Assembly: GCA_017354095.1 (NCBI GenBank)
Contig: JAFMRP010000063.1
Location: forward strand, 1 to 11,416
DNA: 11,416 nucleotides
Source: Ktedonobacteraceae bacterium
Lineage (GTDB): Bacteria; Chloroflexota; Ktedonobacteria; Ktedonobacterales; Ktedonobacteraceae
Direction of reading: 5' to 3'
Shown here in pieces: positions 1 to 6,317 of this stretch (within the stretch, counting starts at the first letter, position 1; every line of letters begins with the position of its first letter). The translations under genes and the position numbers were made by a program. The notes beneath the pieces are model-generated. The model ran no database searches and was not told the DNA's origin. It was given only the letters and a program-made list of their open reading frames with translations.

Positions 1-1074
1 ACGCCACTCTAGCATTTTTTCAAGATGTTCATGCAGCATAGAGCGTCCAACCGACACAAACGGAGCCGATAGGTAAGCTCCGTCGACGATGGAAGGACTG
101 CCCTTACCATCGGCTGTGGCTTGGCTGATGAGTGTTACCTGTTGCAGCCAGTGCTCGCCATAGCGCATGAAGGCCAGCAATAGACCCTCGCGAATTCCGT
201 GTGGACTGATATCAATAGTGTCGAGTTGCCAGCGTTCCAGGATAGAGCGGATGATCAGGGAGCCAGCAGGCAAAATTTTAACGCGTCCAATCTCCAGGTT
301 GTAGCGGTCAGCTATCTCGGCTGCTGATTGCGAGCAAAGTAATCCTTCACAGCGTAGCAGCAATTCTGTGTTCAACTGGCGCTGTTCAGACTGTAGTCCA
401 AAGGCTTGACGGGCGAGATACAACAGGGTATTGGCAGTACCTCCGGTAGCAATCAGCATAGGAGTGCTCTGTTTTTCTAGGGCGCCACGCAAGTAGGTAC
501 TCAGAAAGGTCTGTGCAACGATCATATCTTCGTGGATAGGCGGATCGGCGCAAAGGTAGCGGTCATGTAACCAGCCGGAGCCAATGGGTAGGGAGGTGTG
601 CCAGGCGATCTGCATATCTCTGGCTAGCACCAGTTCAGTGCTGCCTCCGCCCAGGTCCATTACGCCCAGGTATTGAGATGTGCTTGTGTGCTCGTAAGTC
701 GCACCATAGAACGTCAATGCAGCTTCAACATCGCCGCTAATCAAGGGAACTTCCAGGCCGGTAGCCGCATGTACGGCGGAAAGAAAGGAAGCATTATTAT
801 TTGCCCGTCGAATTGCTTCGGTTGCTACAGTAAAAACCTGTTGTGCGCTGTATTGAGCGGCCAGATCTTTATAGCGGAGCAGAGTGGCGATTGCAGCATT
901 GGATTTCTGATCTGAGATGGAACCAGTGGCTGTGACGCTTTCACCGATACGTACCAGTTCCACCTCGTCGGCCAGGATTTCCAGGTTAGTAGAGAAGCAC
1001 CTGGCAATGACGAGATGTATCGTATTGCTACCGATATCAATGGCCGCATATACTGGCGCGTCGGGACGTTGCAT
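1..1074 (-). CDS. Ppx/GppA-family exopolyphosphatase/pppGpp phosphohydrolase, 3' end beyond window
   Basis: Actin-fold (ASKHA) phosphatase that hydrolyses polyphosphate or pppGpp in the cytoplasm; sequence alone does not separate Ppx from GppA. From the ATG at 1074 the frame is open for all 358 codons to the window edge. Visible motifs are the first phosphate-binding motif AAIDIGSNTIHLVIA (residues 10-24), the second DLGGGSTELVL (from residue 140, D140), an ATGGTANT stretch, and the ISPHGIREGL motif at about 289-298. The ATG is preceded by GGAG five bases upstream. A GTG at 1122 is in frame but lies too close to the predicted transcription start (about 1129) to be likely. It is transcribed divergently from the tRNA gene. 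The stop is not in the window, so any C-terminal HD or other domain cannot be judged. Family assignment is firm; substrate is not known. Confidence 0.9.
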   Translation of the reverse strand, partial: MQRPDAPVYAAIDIGSNTIHLVIARCFSTNLEILADEVELVRIGESVTATGSISDQKSNAAIATLLRYKDLAAQYSAQQVFTVATEAIRRANNNASFLSAVHAATGLEVPLISGDVEAALTFYGATYEHTSTSQYLGVMDLGGGSTELVLARDMQIAWHTSLPIGSGWLHDRYLCADPPIHEDMIVAQTFLSTYLRGALEKQSTPMLIATGGTANTLLYLARQAFGLQSEQRQLNTELLLRCEGLLCSQSAAEIADRYNLEIGRVKILPAGSLIIRSILERWQLDTIDISPHGIREGLLLAFMRYGEHWLQQVTLISQATADGKGSPSIVDGAYLSAPFVSVGRSMLHEHLEKMLEWR

Positions 1075-1135
1075 AAAGGCTCCAGGTACTATAGCAAGCG
1101 AGATGTACGAGATATATGTCACGATATCTCTCTTA

Positions 1136-1164
1136 ATTATAGCATGCCTGGCGGGCCGCTGACC
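1136..1164 (-). promoter_or_regulatory. Candidate promoter of the Ppx/GppA gene
   Basis: On the minus strand an extended -10 element TGCTATAAT (TATAAT at 1141-1136) lies 62 bases before the ATG at 1074. The matching -35 position (1164-1159, GGTCAG) is weak, which an extended -10 can offset. Predicted start of transcription is about 1129. Confidence 0.45.
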
Positions 1165-1226
1165 TATATCTGCTTGCCCTGAGGGGACGCCTGTTTAGAA
1201 GAGCCAAAATCTTTGCGGAAAGGCTA

Positions 1227-1255
1227 TTGACAAGGGGGAGGGGATACTGTATTAT
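1227..1255 (+). promoter_or_regulatory. Sigma-70-type promoter of tRNA-Leu
   Basis: A perfect -35 TTGACA (1227-1232), a 17-base spacer and TATTAT (1250-1255) sit 32 bases before the mature tRNA 5' end. Spacing and position are ideal for a stable-RNA promoter. Confidence 0.8.
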
Positions 1256-1287
1256 AAAGCACGTCCGAAGGGACAAGTGATAAGCAA

Positions 1288-1370
1288 GCCGAAGTGGTGA
1301 AACTGGTAGACACACAGTGTTCAGGGCGCTGCGCCGAACAGGCATGGGGGTTCGAATCCCCCCTTCGGCA
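1288..1370 (+). tRNA. tRNA-Leu (anticodon CAG)
   Basis: Full class II cloverleaf. The acceptor stem GCCGAAG (1288-1294) pairs with CTTCGGC (1363-1369), with discriminator A1370. The D stem is GTG/CAC (1297-1299/1311-1313). The anticodon stem CAGTG/CGCTG (1315-1319/1327-1331) holds the loop TTCAGGG, giving anticodon CAG at 1322-1324, which reads CUG. The long variable arm GCC-GAACA-GGC is typical of leucine tRNAs. The T arm is GGGGG-TTCGAAT-CCCCC (1346-1362). CCA is not encoded (ACCTC follows). Its 3' end faces the integrase remnant, so it is the probable integration target of the element to the right. Confidence 0.96.
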
Positions 1371-1406
1371 CCTCTCACCCATCTGGAAATGGCCTCAAGC
1401 TGCTTC

Positions 1407-1435
1407 ACTCCTTAATGGAGTACTTTCATTTTTCC
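1407..1435 (+). terminator. Possible weak terminator after tRNA-Leu
   Basis: A 5-bp hairpin ACTCC-ttaat-GGAGT (1407-1421) is followed by a T-rich stretch (actttcattttt). It lies 37 bases after the tRNA. The stem is short and the T tract interrupted, so this is tentative. Confidence 0.3.
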
Positions 1436-1466
1436 TCCACAAATTGATTTGACAGCTTAACGAAAA

Positions 1467-1985
1467 CTAGCCTTGCAATGCATCATTTAACTTCTCGATA
1501 GCACCCTGATGCATTGGTGGCAATACGTGAGAATAAATCTCCAGGGTCATGCGAATCGTACTATGCCCCAAAATTTCTTGGACTAATTTGGGATGAACAC
1601 CTTTGCTCATCAAAAGTGTTGCAGCACTATGGCGAAGATCATGAAAGCGCACTGGTGGTAGTCCAGCCTTTTTCAAGAGCTTCTTGAGTGGCACCAGAGC
1701 ATCTCGATCTGGGTGCAGATGCGTGCCAATGCTGGTGCAGAACACATAGTCATGCTCTTGCCATCTTAGGCCAGCTCTGAGCTTCATCTCCACTTGCTTC
1801 AATCGATGCTTTCTAAGCGTCTCTAAAGCAAAATGAGCGAGCACTATACTCCGTCGGCTCGTTTTTGTCTTTGGTTCAGCCTCTACAAATCCTATCCCCG
1901 GAAGTTTCGTCGGAATGCGTGTCAGCACGCGGCGAACTTGGAGCATTCCGGCCTCACCGTTTGCCGTGGAGTGGTAATCAATGTC
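1467..1985 (-). pseudogene. Tyrosine recombinase (phage-type integrase), C-terminal catalytic fragment
   Basis: The fragment encodes the C-terminal half of a tyrosine integrase, which cuts and rejoins DNA at att sites. Numbered from the ATG at 1946 (159 residues), it has the beta-hairpin lysine region EPKTKTSRRSI (24-34), the box II motif HDLRHS (H102, R105), LGHS (H128) and the nucleophile Y138 in EIYSHV. Recognisable integrase sequence continues upstream of that ATG as DIDYHSTANGEAG, to about 1985. The core-binding domain and the first catalytic arginine (normally in a TGMRxGE-like motif) are absent, so it cannot be an active recombinase. Full-length relatives are about 350-420 residues. 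Upstream, sequence passes directly into the DnaC-like gene in another frame, which marks a deletion junction. The stop (TAG, 1469-1467) lies 97 bases from the tRNA 3' end, as expected for int beside attL. Confidence 0.88.
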
Positions 1986-2671
1986 CCTTCTTGCTGTTGG
2001 TGCAGATCATCGAGCACCAGTAACGGGGTGGTGCTACTCTGATCCAGCAATTGCTGTTTCCTGGCGAAATCAGCGGCATACAGTGCCTGGAACAGATCCT
2101 GTGCCGTCGTAAACAGCCCCGCGTGTCCACGGGAGCCCAGGTCGTTTACGATGGCACAGACCAGGTGGGTCTTGCTTGTCCCAAAGCTTCCCGCAAACAA
2201 GACGTTCGGGAGAGGATTGGTCCGTTGCTCCCACAGATCGACATAGCTGCGGGCCTGTTGGAAGGCGTGTGGTTGGTAATGCGCCTCAAATCCCTCGAAG
2301 GTCATGGATGCCAACAGATCCTGTTGTACCCCAAGCCAGTGATAGGTGCGGCGGCGCCTCACGGTATGGCGTGTCTCGATGTACTGCTGCCGTTCACGCT
2401 CGTCTCTCGCCCGTTGTTGGCATGCACATGCGCGACGGAGATACCCTGCCTGCTCAGGATGGCCAAAGTGAACTTCATGTGGTGCAACGACCCCACAGGT
2501 TGGGCAGACGTAGGTGACGCGCTCACGGTTCACATGCGCCAGATCCGGTCGTCGCACCAACAGCGCTTCTGGAATGCGCCATCCCTGCACCAGGTTTCCA
2601 ACAGGAACCGGGCTTCTGTCATCTCCTGCTGAAGCTGGACTCTGGCGAAGCGGCACGAACTCCTTGCTCAT
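1922..2671 (-). pseudogene. DnaC/IstB-like AAA+ helicase-loader ATPase, C-terminally truncated
   Basis: The protein resembles replicative helicase loaders (DnaC/DnaI) and IstB ATPases. The 249-residue frame has a putative zinc ribbon (C56-X2-C59 ... C82-X-C84), a charged stretch (RDERERQQ), then the AAA+ core. Walker A is GSFGTSKTHL (161-170), where the usual GTGKT has become GTSKT. Walker B is LLVLDD (217-222). Shortly after Walker B (about residue 228) homology stops: the last 20 or so residues come from integrase DNA read in the wrong frame. Sensor 1, the arginine finger and the rest of the core are missing, so activity is not expected. The start ATG (2671) overlaps the stop of the preceding gene as ATGA, which shows translational coupling with the initiator-like protein. 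This is a typical initiator-loader pairing. AAGG lies eight bases before the start. Confidence 0.82.
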
Positions 2672-3507
2672 TGATCATGCCTTTCTGATGGCAGGAGGGA
2701 GCGCTGCGGTTGTGACAACAACACCTCCAGGCTATAAAGCGGTTCCTCGCTGGTTTGTCGCCCGGATGGGGAGGTAGCCTGCCGACGTGCTTGCGCCGAT
2801 TGCCAGCCCTCAAAATCTCTGAGCACATCCCCGAGGCGGATCCCACGGGCGTAGAAACCCCGTCGATCAGTGGCGTACATCCACTCTTTGATCTCCTTGA
2901 GCACCTCTGCAAGCGTGGTGTGCCGTGTCGCGGCCCACGGCGCGATCAGCGCATCGAGCTGATTGGCAGCCTGAATGATCGTGTCACTCTCAGGGATCGC
3001 TACGGGAAACAGACTGCACCACGCCTCGTAGGTGCGGCGCCCGCCTGTCGTAAATGCCAGTCGCTTTGGCGGCACTCGCCTGGATGGGGAAAGGCGTTCG
3101 GAGATGGCTCTCTCCTTTGCTGGGGGGCACTGACGGCTCGGTACATGATCCTGAGGAATAGAGTGCAGCCCCATTGAGACGGCTTCACGTTGCTTGTTCG
3201 TTGCTTGCTGACGCGTGGAGCTCCCTGTACTCCCGACTTGCTCAGCAGGAGCCGCTTGGGCATGCTGAAGGGGACCAGCCGCCACATCCTCTTGCTTGTG
3301 TTCTTGAATCTCTCTCTGATTCTTGGAGGTGCTTTCTGGGGCCTTTAACCGCGCTTCTTTTCGAGGGTGAGGGCCTCCGCGGACATGCGAAACATTTCTA
3401 TTGGCCAGCCGAACTTTTTCTAATGCCCGTTGGAAATAGTGCTTATCGCTGAGAAGAAGTTCGCATGGGAGATCAATCTGAAAGAGTTCGCATTGCAGGT
3501 TGCGGTG
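2668..3507 (-). pseudogene. Replication-initiator-like protein, C-terminal part (downstream of in-frame TAA)
   Basis: This stretch is the in-frame continuation of the 3508-3933 reading frame after one TAA codon: 279 sense codons then TGA (2670-2668). It begins HRNLQCELFQIDLPCEL and then has a basic, hydrophilic, low-complexity linker (about 3435-3090). It ends in a compact domain (RRTYEAWCSLFPVAIPE; LAEVLKEIKEWMYATDRRGF; GIRLGDVLRDFEGWQS). There is no ATG for the first 110 codons after the TAA, and the only GTG (3285) has a GAGG too close to serve as a ribosome site. It therefore seems not to be an independent gene but the second part of a roughly 421-residue protein. The family was not recognised by name. 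The role as initiator or helicase-loading partner is inferred from the ATGA overlap with the DnaC-like gene. Confidence 0.65.
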
Positions 3508-3933
3508 TTACACCGCTTCGACCTGATCTGCCCCGTGGCGACAGGCAGTGAGCGCGGCACGGATCGGGTTCAAGTGAAGGGTATAGCGGTGGACTGCACC
3601 AGATGCATCAACGTCAACGTAACCGAGTAGTTGTAACGTTGGGATGGCAACATCGTGGAGCGTTTTTGCGGAGAGTTCCCCGCACATATCGGTGACCAGT
3701 TGCACCTGGGTTCGAGAGAGACACCAGGAAGGATCGTGATCCGCTGTTTTCTCTCGGGTCTTGTGAGACGCGCCAATCAGTGGCACATCGAGAGGGGATT
3801 GTCGGCGCAAACTGCAGCGATAGAGCAAGACACTGAGCAACTTGGCCGCCGGATAGCTGCCGGCACAAATCGTGATGAGAGAAGGTCGTACAATTACTAC
3901 CTGTTCTTCAGGAAAAGACACACACCATTGCAT
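3508..3933 (-). pseudogene. Replication-initiator-like protein, N-terminal part ending at premature TAA
   Basis: This is the first 141 codons of the split gene. The ATG at 3933 is well supported by GAGGAG seven bases upstream. The protein has a winged-helix-like region: SYPAAKLLSVLLYRCSL, then SWCLSRTQVQLVTDMCGELSAKTLHDVAIPTLQLLGYVDVDASGAV, i.e. helices followed by a beta wing, as in plasmid and phage replication initiators. The frame stops at TAA (3510-3508) after QVEAV, yet the same frame continues open for 279 more codons to the DnaC-like gene. A single C-to-T change in a CAA codon would explain it. The short product could still bind DNA. The functional label is inference from fold-like pattern and neighbours; a named family was not recognised. 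Confidence 0.6.
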
Positions 3934-4057
3934 AGAGACTCCTCACAGTCGTTGTCACTTGCCCGCAGGCATCCGTGCCTACGGAGAGAATGGAAGCTAT
4001 CGCATGGATATGAAGGTCTTCGCCTGGTGGCAAACAAAGTCTCTTTCTGCTGCTTGA

Positions 4058-4510
4058 TCATGATGGTTGATCGAGCTCAACGTTGGGGTTCTTGAGCCGA
4101 TTGATGTCTTTGCGCGGTATGGGACGGGGATATGCTGGTTGCTTATCAAGCAGATAGCCGACGCGATACTCGGTGAAAATCGTGAGGCCACTCTCCCACA
4201 GTTTCACGCGCAGGTCGCTGACCACCTTAGTCAATTTCCTCCGCGCTCGCTCCAGCAAATCCGGATACTCCAGAGCCGCCGGGTCGAAGAGTGCAATCAG
4301 TTCCTCACAGGTGAGCGGTTCCCGGTAGTGGTTCAGAAAAAAATACAACACCTTGTATTCGGTCGGATTGCAACGAATGACCAACTGATTAATAAAAAAT
4401 TGGCGTGAGGGATCATGACACTCGATCTGGTAGCCGGGGAGAGATGGACCAGGAACGCGTACCTGGGAAATGAGTCGCGTATACTGCCGTCTGGATGGCT
4501 GGTTGTACAT
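4058..4510 (-). CDS. Stand-alone OmpR/PhoB-type winged-helix DNA-binding protein
   Basis: The 150-residue protein matches the Trans_reg_C effector fold without a receiver domain. PTEYKVLYFFLNHYREPLTCEELIALF (about 49-75) corresponds to the first helices, LLERARRKLTKVVSDLRVKLWE (about 85-106) to the recognition helix, and IFTEYRVGYLL (about 110-120) to the wing (family pattern: ...IRTVRGVGYRL). The first 40 residues are basic and polar. The C-terminus (from about 125) is a proline- and charge-rich tail. The ATG at 4510 has only a weak ribosome site (GGA). It ends 124 bases before the initiator-like gene in the same direction, so it may control that operon. Its family commonly binds direct repeats with an 11-bp period, and such an array lies upstream at 4922-4976. 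It could instead be a SARP-like or element-specific regulator. Confidence 0.72.
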   Translation of the reverse strand: MYNQPSRRQYTRLISQVRVPGPSLPGYQIECHDPSRQFFINQLVIRCNPTEYKVLYFFLNHYREPLTCEELIALFDPAALEYPDLLERARRKLTKVVSDLRVKLWESGLTIFTEYRVGYLLDKQPAYPRPIPRKDINRLKNPNVELDQPS

Positions 4511-4573
4511 AGCACTGTTTCCGTCCCTTGAGCGGGACGCCGCAGCCTGGCTTCAGCGCAAAGAAGATGTGAG

Positions 4574-4611
4574 GCAGACGCACGCATGAGAAATGGTTTC
4601 TGGGCGTCTGC
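4574..4611. repeat. Nested stem-loop
   Basis: The outer arms GCAGACGC (4574-4581) and GCGTCTGC (4604-4611) are perfectly complementary. Inside them AGAAA (4589-4593), TGG and TTTCT (4597-4601) form a second hairpin. There is no T tract, so it is not a standard terminator. It lies 64-101 bases upstream of the winged-helix gene start, so it could be an operator, a leader structure or part of an origin. Confidence 0.6.
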
Positions 4612-4921
4612 TCACCTCTTCCTCTGCTCAGAAACGCGGTGCGGCACCTCCTTTGTCTCAAAAGTCGTATTCAGAACAACAGATGTATCCCATCGGTCAA
4701 GCAAAGTATACGGAAACAACCAGTCAATGTGGGATCATTTCTCGTCACTTTTTCAGGACACTCTCCGGCTGACACAAACCTCCCGGCTTTCTTGGGAGAA
4801 TGCCCACATTGCTGGGATAGATCCGTCCTCCTGATGGCACCAGCGTGAAAAGACGAAGCGTGATATCGCATTGCTTTCTCTCGCTGCACTCTCAGTATGA
4901 CCGAGAAAACATGGTATTGAG

Positions 4922-4976
4922 AAGATACGCAACCATTACATTACCGATACAAACCCGATACATTACCGATACAGCT
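4922..4976. repeat. Tandem 11-bp repeat array (iteron-like or PhoB/SARP-type operator)
   Basis: Five units begin exactly 11 bases apart at 4922, 4933, 4944, 4955 and 4966. The 8-base cores are AAGATACG, CCATTACA, then CCGATACA three times. The last four units also make two 22-bp units agreeing at 17 of 22 positions, with ACATTACCGATACA perfectly repeated at 4938-4951 and 4960-4973. The next 200 bases are AT-rich. An 11-bp phase puts every unit on the same face of the helix. Both iteron origins (about 20-22 bp units beside AT-rich DNA) and OmpR/PhoB or SARP operators (11-bp period) fit, and genes for both kinds of protein lie in the adjacent element. Confidence 0.75.
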
Positions 4977-5029
4977 CAACGTTCAAACTCATCAATTATC
5001 TCTTTTGTAGATGAAATAAAGCATCTGAT

Positions 5030-5045
5030 ATTACTATTCAGTAAT
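5030..5045. repeat. Short inverted repeat in AT-rich DNA
   Basis: ATTACT (5030-5035), a 4-base spacer and AGTAAT (5040-5045) form a perfect 6-bp stem within the AT-rich stretch after the tandem array. Confidence 0.4.
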
Positions 5046-5109
5046 TTACTATAAATACGTTATATAGTGGTTTTATTGTTATTTTTTTCTGAAACAGCTA
5101 TGACAATGT

Positions 5110-5139
5110 TTGCCATATTTTTCAAACTGTGTCTATAAT
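5110..5139 (+). promoter_or_regulatory. Candidate rightward promoter in the AT-rich segment
   Basis: TTGCCA (5110-5115), an 18-base spacer and a perfect TATAAT (5134-5139). Transcription would start at about 5146 and run through the complementary repeats at 5229-5274, then antisense into the SMP-30 gene. No convincing gene lies downstream on this strand, so it could drive a small RNA or be an AT-rich coincidence. Confidence 0.4.
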
Positions 5140-5228
5140 GATAAGCTGTAATTTGGCTCGATTTTTCATCAAAACGGAGATAGATGCTTCAGAGGATAAA
5201 AATGATGAGGAGATGCGTCAAATTTTTG

Positions 5229-5274
5229 AGAACCCTGTTTGAAATGGTTCTGTTTTGCGGACAAGCACAGAACC
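5229..5274 (+). repeat. Three alternating complementary repeats (possible switchable stem-loops)
   Basis: AGAACC (5229-5234), GGTTCTG (5246-5252) and CAGAACC (5268-5274). The middle copy can pair with either neighbour: 6 bp with an 11-base loop, or 7 bp with a 15-base loop. The two hairpins are mutually exclusive, as in attenuator or antiterminator layouts. No T tract follows either. Confidence 0.45.
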
Positions 5275-5348
5275 AACCTTCAGAAAGGAGACCACTGCAT
5301 GCGAGAGGGAAACAGCTTGCCCCTCACATGCACGGCCTCCATCTACCA

Positions 5349-6245
5349 TCACGGCCATCCGGCACCCGGTGCCGGTGCTTGACTGATGACCACTTCCCCA
5401 ATTCTGGTCGCGGCCACTTCCTTCATCTTATCGACGCCGCGGAATTCGGTCGCCAACAGAAACAGGGTCTTGCCATCTGGACCACCAAGCGTTACCGCGA
5501 AAATATCCTTGTCGTGTTCAATGCGTTGCAGGACTTCTCCGCCTTCGCGTATTCGTACAACGGCCCCTTCTGGAGAATCGGCACGATGAGTCACTGCCCG
5601 TATGTCGGCTGCCTGGACCCAGATGGCACCTTCAGCATCCATTTTAATGCCGTCTGGGCCAAGACCTTCTGCCCATACCCGCCGGTTGGAGAGACTGCCA
5701 TCTGAGGCGATATCAAATGCAAGAAGCCGACCTGTGAAGGATTCTGAGACGATCAGGGTTGCGTTATCAGGCGTTACCACCATGCCATTAGGGAAAGAGA
5801 GGTCACCCGCAACTTTCCGAGTTTTCCCATCCGGGGTGATTAAGGCAATCATACCTGATTTGGGTTGCTCCCCGGCAAGGAAGCCGAAGTTTATGCTATT
5901 CACGTAAATGTTCCCCCGACCGTCTACAACAATTTCGTTCCAACCGAACTGAGAAATACTGCTCAGATCCACATGCCGAACCATCGACCCATCCGGCTCC
6001 ATGCGCAGAAGCTCCTTCCCTGTGATCAAGAGACGCCCATCGGGTAACCAATCGATGGACCAACCAAAAGCAGGAGGAGCATGACGAGTGATGACTTCGC
6101 TTTTCCCACTCAGGTCTACGGCAACGATTTCACCCGTTCCCCAATGGGCAAACCATAATCGCCCCTCATGCCAACGAGCCGATTCAGGCATGGCGAGTCC
6201 GGAGAGCAGGACATTGGGTTGGGACATGGACGATGTGTGTGACAT
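5349..6245 (-). CDS. SMP-30/gluconolactonase/LRE-family lactone hydrolase
   Basis: Six-bladed beta-propeller, metal-dependent hydrolase of the SMP-30/Gluconolactonase/LRE-like family. Members open sugar lactones or cleave related esters. The 298 residues match the usual family length (about 290-310). Metal ligands expected from SMP30 are in place: E21 in MPESARWHEGRLWF, N153 in SFPNGMVVTPD, and D198 in GPDGIKMDAEG. Substrate-site N103 lies in GWNEIVVDGRG. No signal peptide is seen, so it is probably cytoplasmic. The ATG at 6245 has AAGGAGG six bases upstream, so it is preferred over M7. It lies 72 bases after the AraC-type gene in the same direction, probably one operon with that regulator controlling it. 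The exact substrate (gluconolactone, another aldonolactone, or drug-resistance-protein-35-like) cannot be read from sequence. Confidence 0.9.
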   Translation of the reverse strand: MSHTSSMSQPNVLLSGLAMPESARWHEGRLWFAHWGTGEIVAVDLSGKSEVITRHAPPAFGWSIDWLPDGRLLITGKELLRMEPDGSMVRHVDLSSISQFGWNEIVVDGRGNIYVNSINFGFLAGEQPKSGMIALITPDGKTRKVAGDLSFPNGMVVTPDNATLIVSESFTGRLLAFDIASDGSLSNRRVWAEGLGPDGIKMDAEGAIWVQAADIRAVTHRADSPEGAVVRIREGGEVLQRIEHDKDIFAVTLGGPDGKTLFLLATEFRGVDKMKEVAATRIGEVVISQAPAPGAGWP

Positions 6246-6317
6246 CAGTGCCTCCTTCTTTCACGCTATCTCGTTGGAGTATACACTGGCAGCTTCTCGA
6301 ATACTTGTAAAAAACCG

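Larger units (their letters stand above)
1371..4976 (-). mobile_element. Degraded tRNA-Leu-adjacent integrative element (right boundary uncertain)
   Basis: The segment begins at the 3' end of tRNA-Leu and carries a co-directional set of minus-strand genes: winged-helix regulator, replication-initiator-like protein, DnaC-like loader and tyrosine integrase next to the tRNA. This order (rep genes, then int beside the tRNA attachment site) is that of small integrative elements and AICE-like plasmids. No excisionase, transfer gene or relaxase is seen. Three lesions (in-frame TAA at 3508, truncated loader, truncated integrase) indicate it is immobile by itself. The right end is not defined: no convincing second copy of the tRNA 3' end was found. 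A 9-base match (CGGCACCTC at 1366-1374 and 4642-4650) is too short to rely on. I extend it to the 11-bp repeat array only as the outermost plausible part. Confidence 0.5.
4511..5348. other. Gene-free segment upstream of the element genes
   Basis: No reading frame here has recognisable protein features or a good start. Short frames at 4586-4834, 4639-4848, 4671-4889 and 4845-5054 overlap one another with no ribosome sites and no recognisable residues. The left part (4511-4900) is of ordinary composition and holds a nested stem-loop. The right part (4977-5180) is strongly AT-rich and follows a tandem 11-bp array. A rightward promoter and complementary short repeats follow. It may hold the element's origin, its promoters and the element boundary. 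Confidence 0.6.

Noticed and set aside
1448..1453. TTGACA near the end of the integrase remnant as a promoter
   Set aside because: No -10-like hexamer at 16-18 bases downstream.
2051..2632. 193-codon plus-strand frame
   Set aside because: It is antisense to the DnaC-like gene, which has clear Walker and zinc motifs; the plus-strand product has none.
4830..4856. Similarity of CCTGATGG...GAAAAG with 7464-7492 as a dispersed repeat
   Set aside because: Identity is limited to 8 and 6 bases with different spacing; expected by chance in a window of this size.
4922..4976. CRISPR array
   Set aside because: The period is 11 bp with 8-bp cores and no spacers of typical length; no cas genes nearby.
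4845..5054. 69-codon frame over the tandem repeats
   Set aside because: It encodes repeats of low complexity (TITLPIQTRYITD) because of the 11-bp array; no ribosome site.
5355..5372. GC-rich palindrome at the end of the SMP-30 gene as a terminator
   Set aside because: It lies within codons for the repeated Ala-Pro-Gly C-terminus and lacks a T tract on the minus strand.
5184..5705. 173-codon plus-strand frame with an ATG and GGAG upstream
   Set aside because: Most of it lies antisense to the conserved SMP-30 gene and its residues show no domain pattern. Only the first 55 codons are outside that gene, and they are rich in Arg and Cys without motifs.
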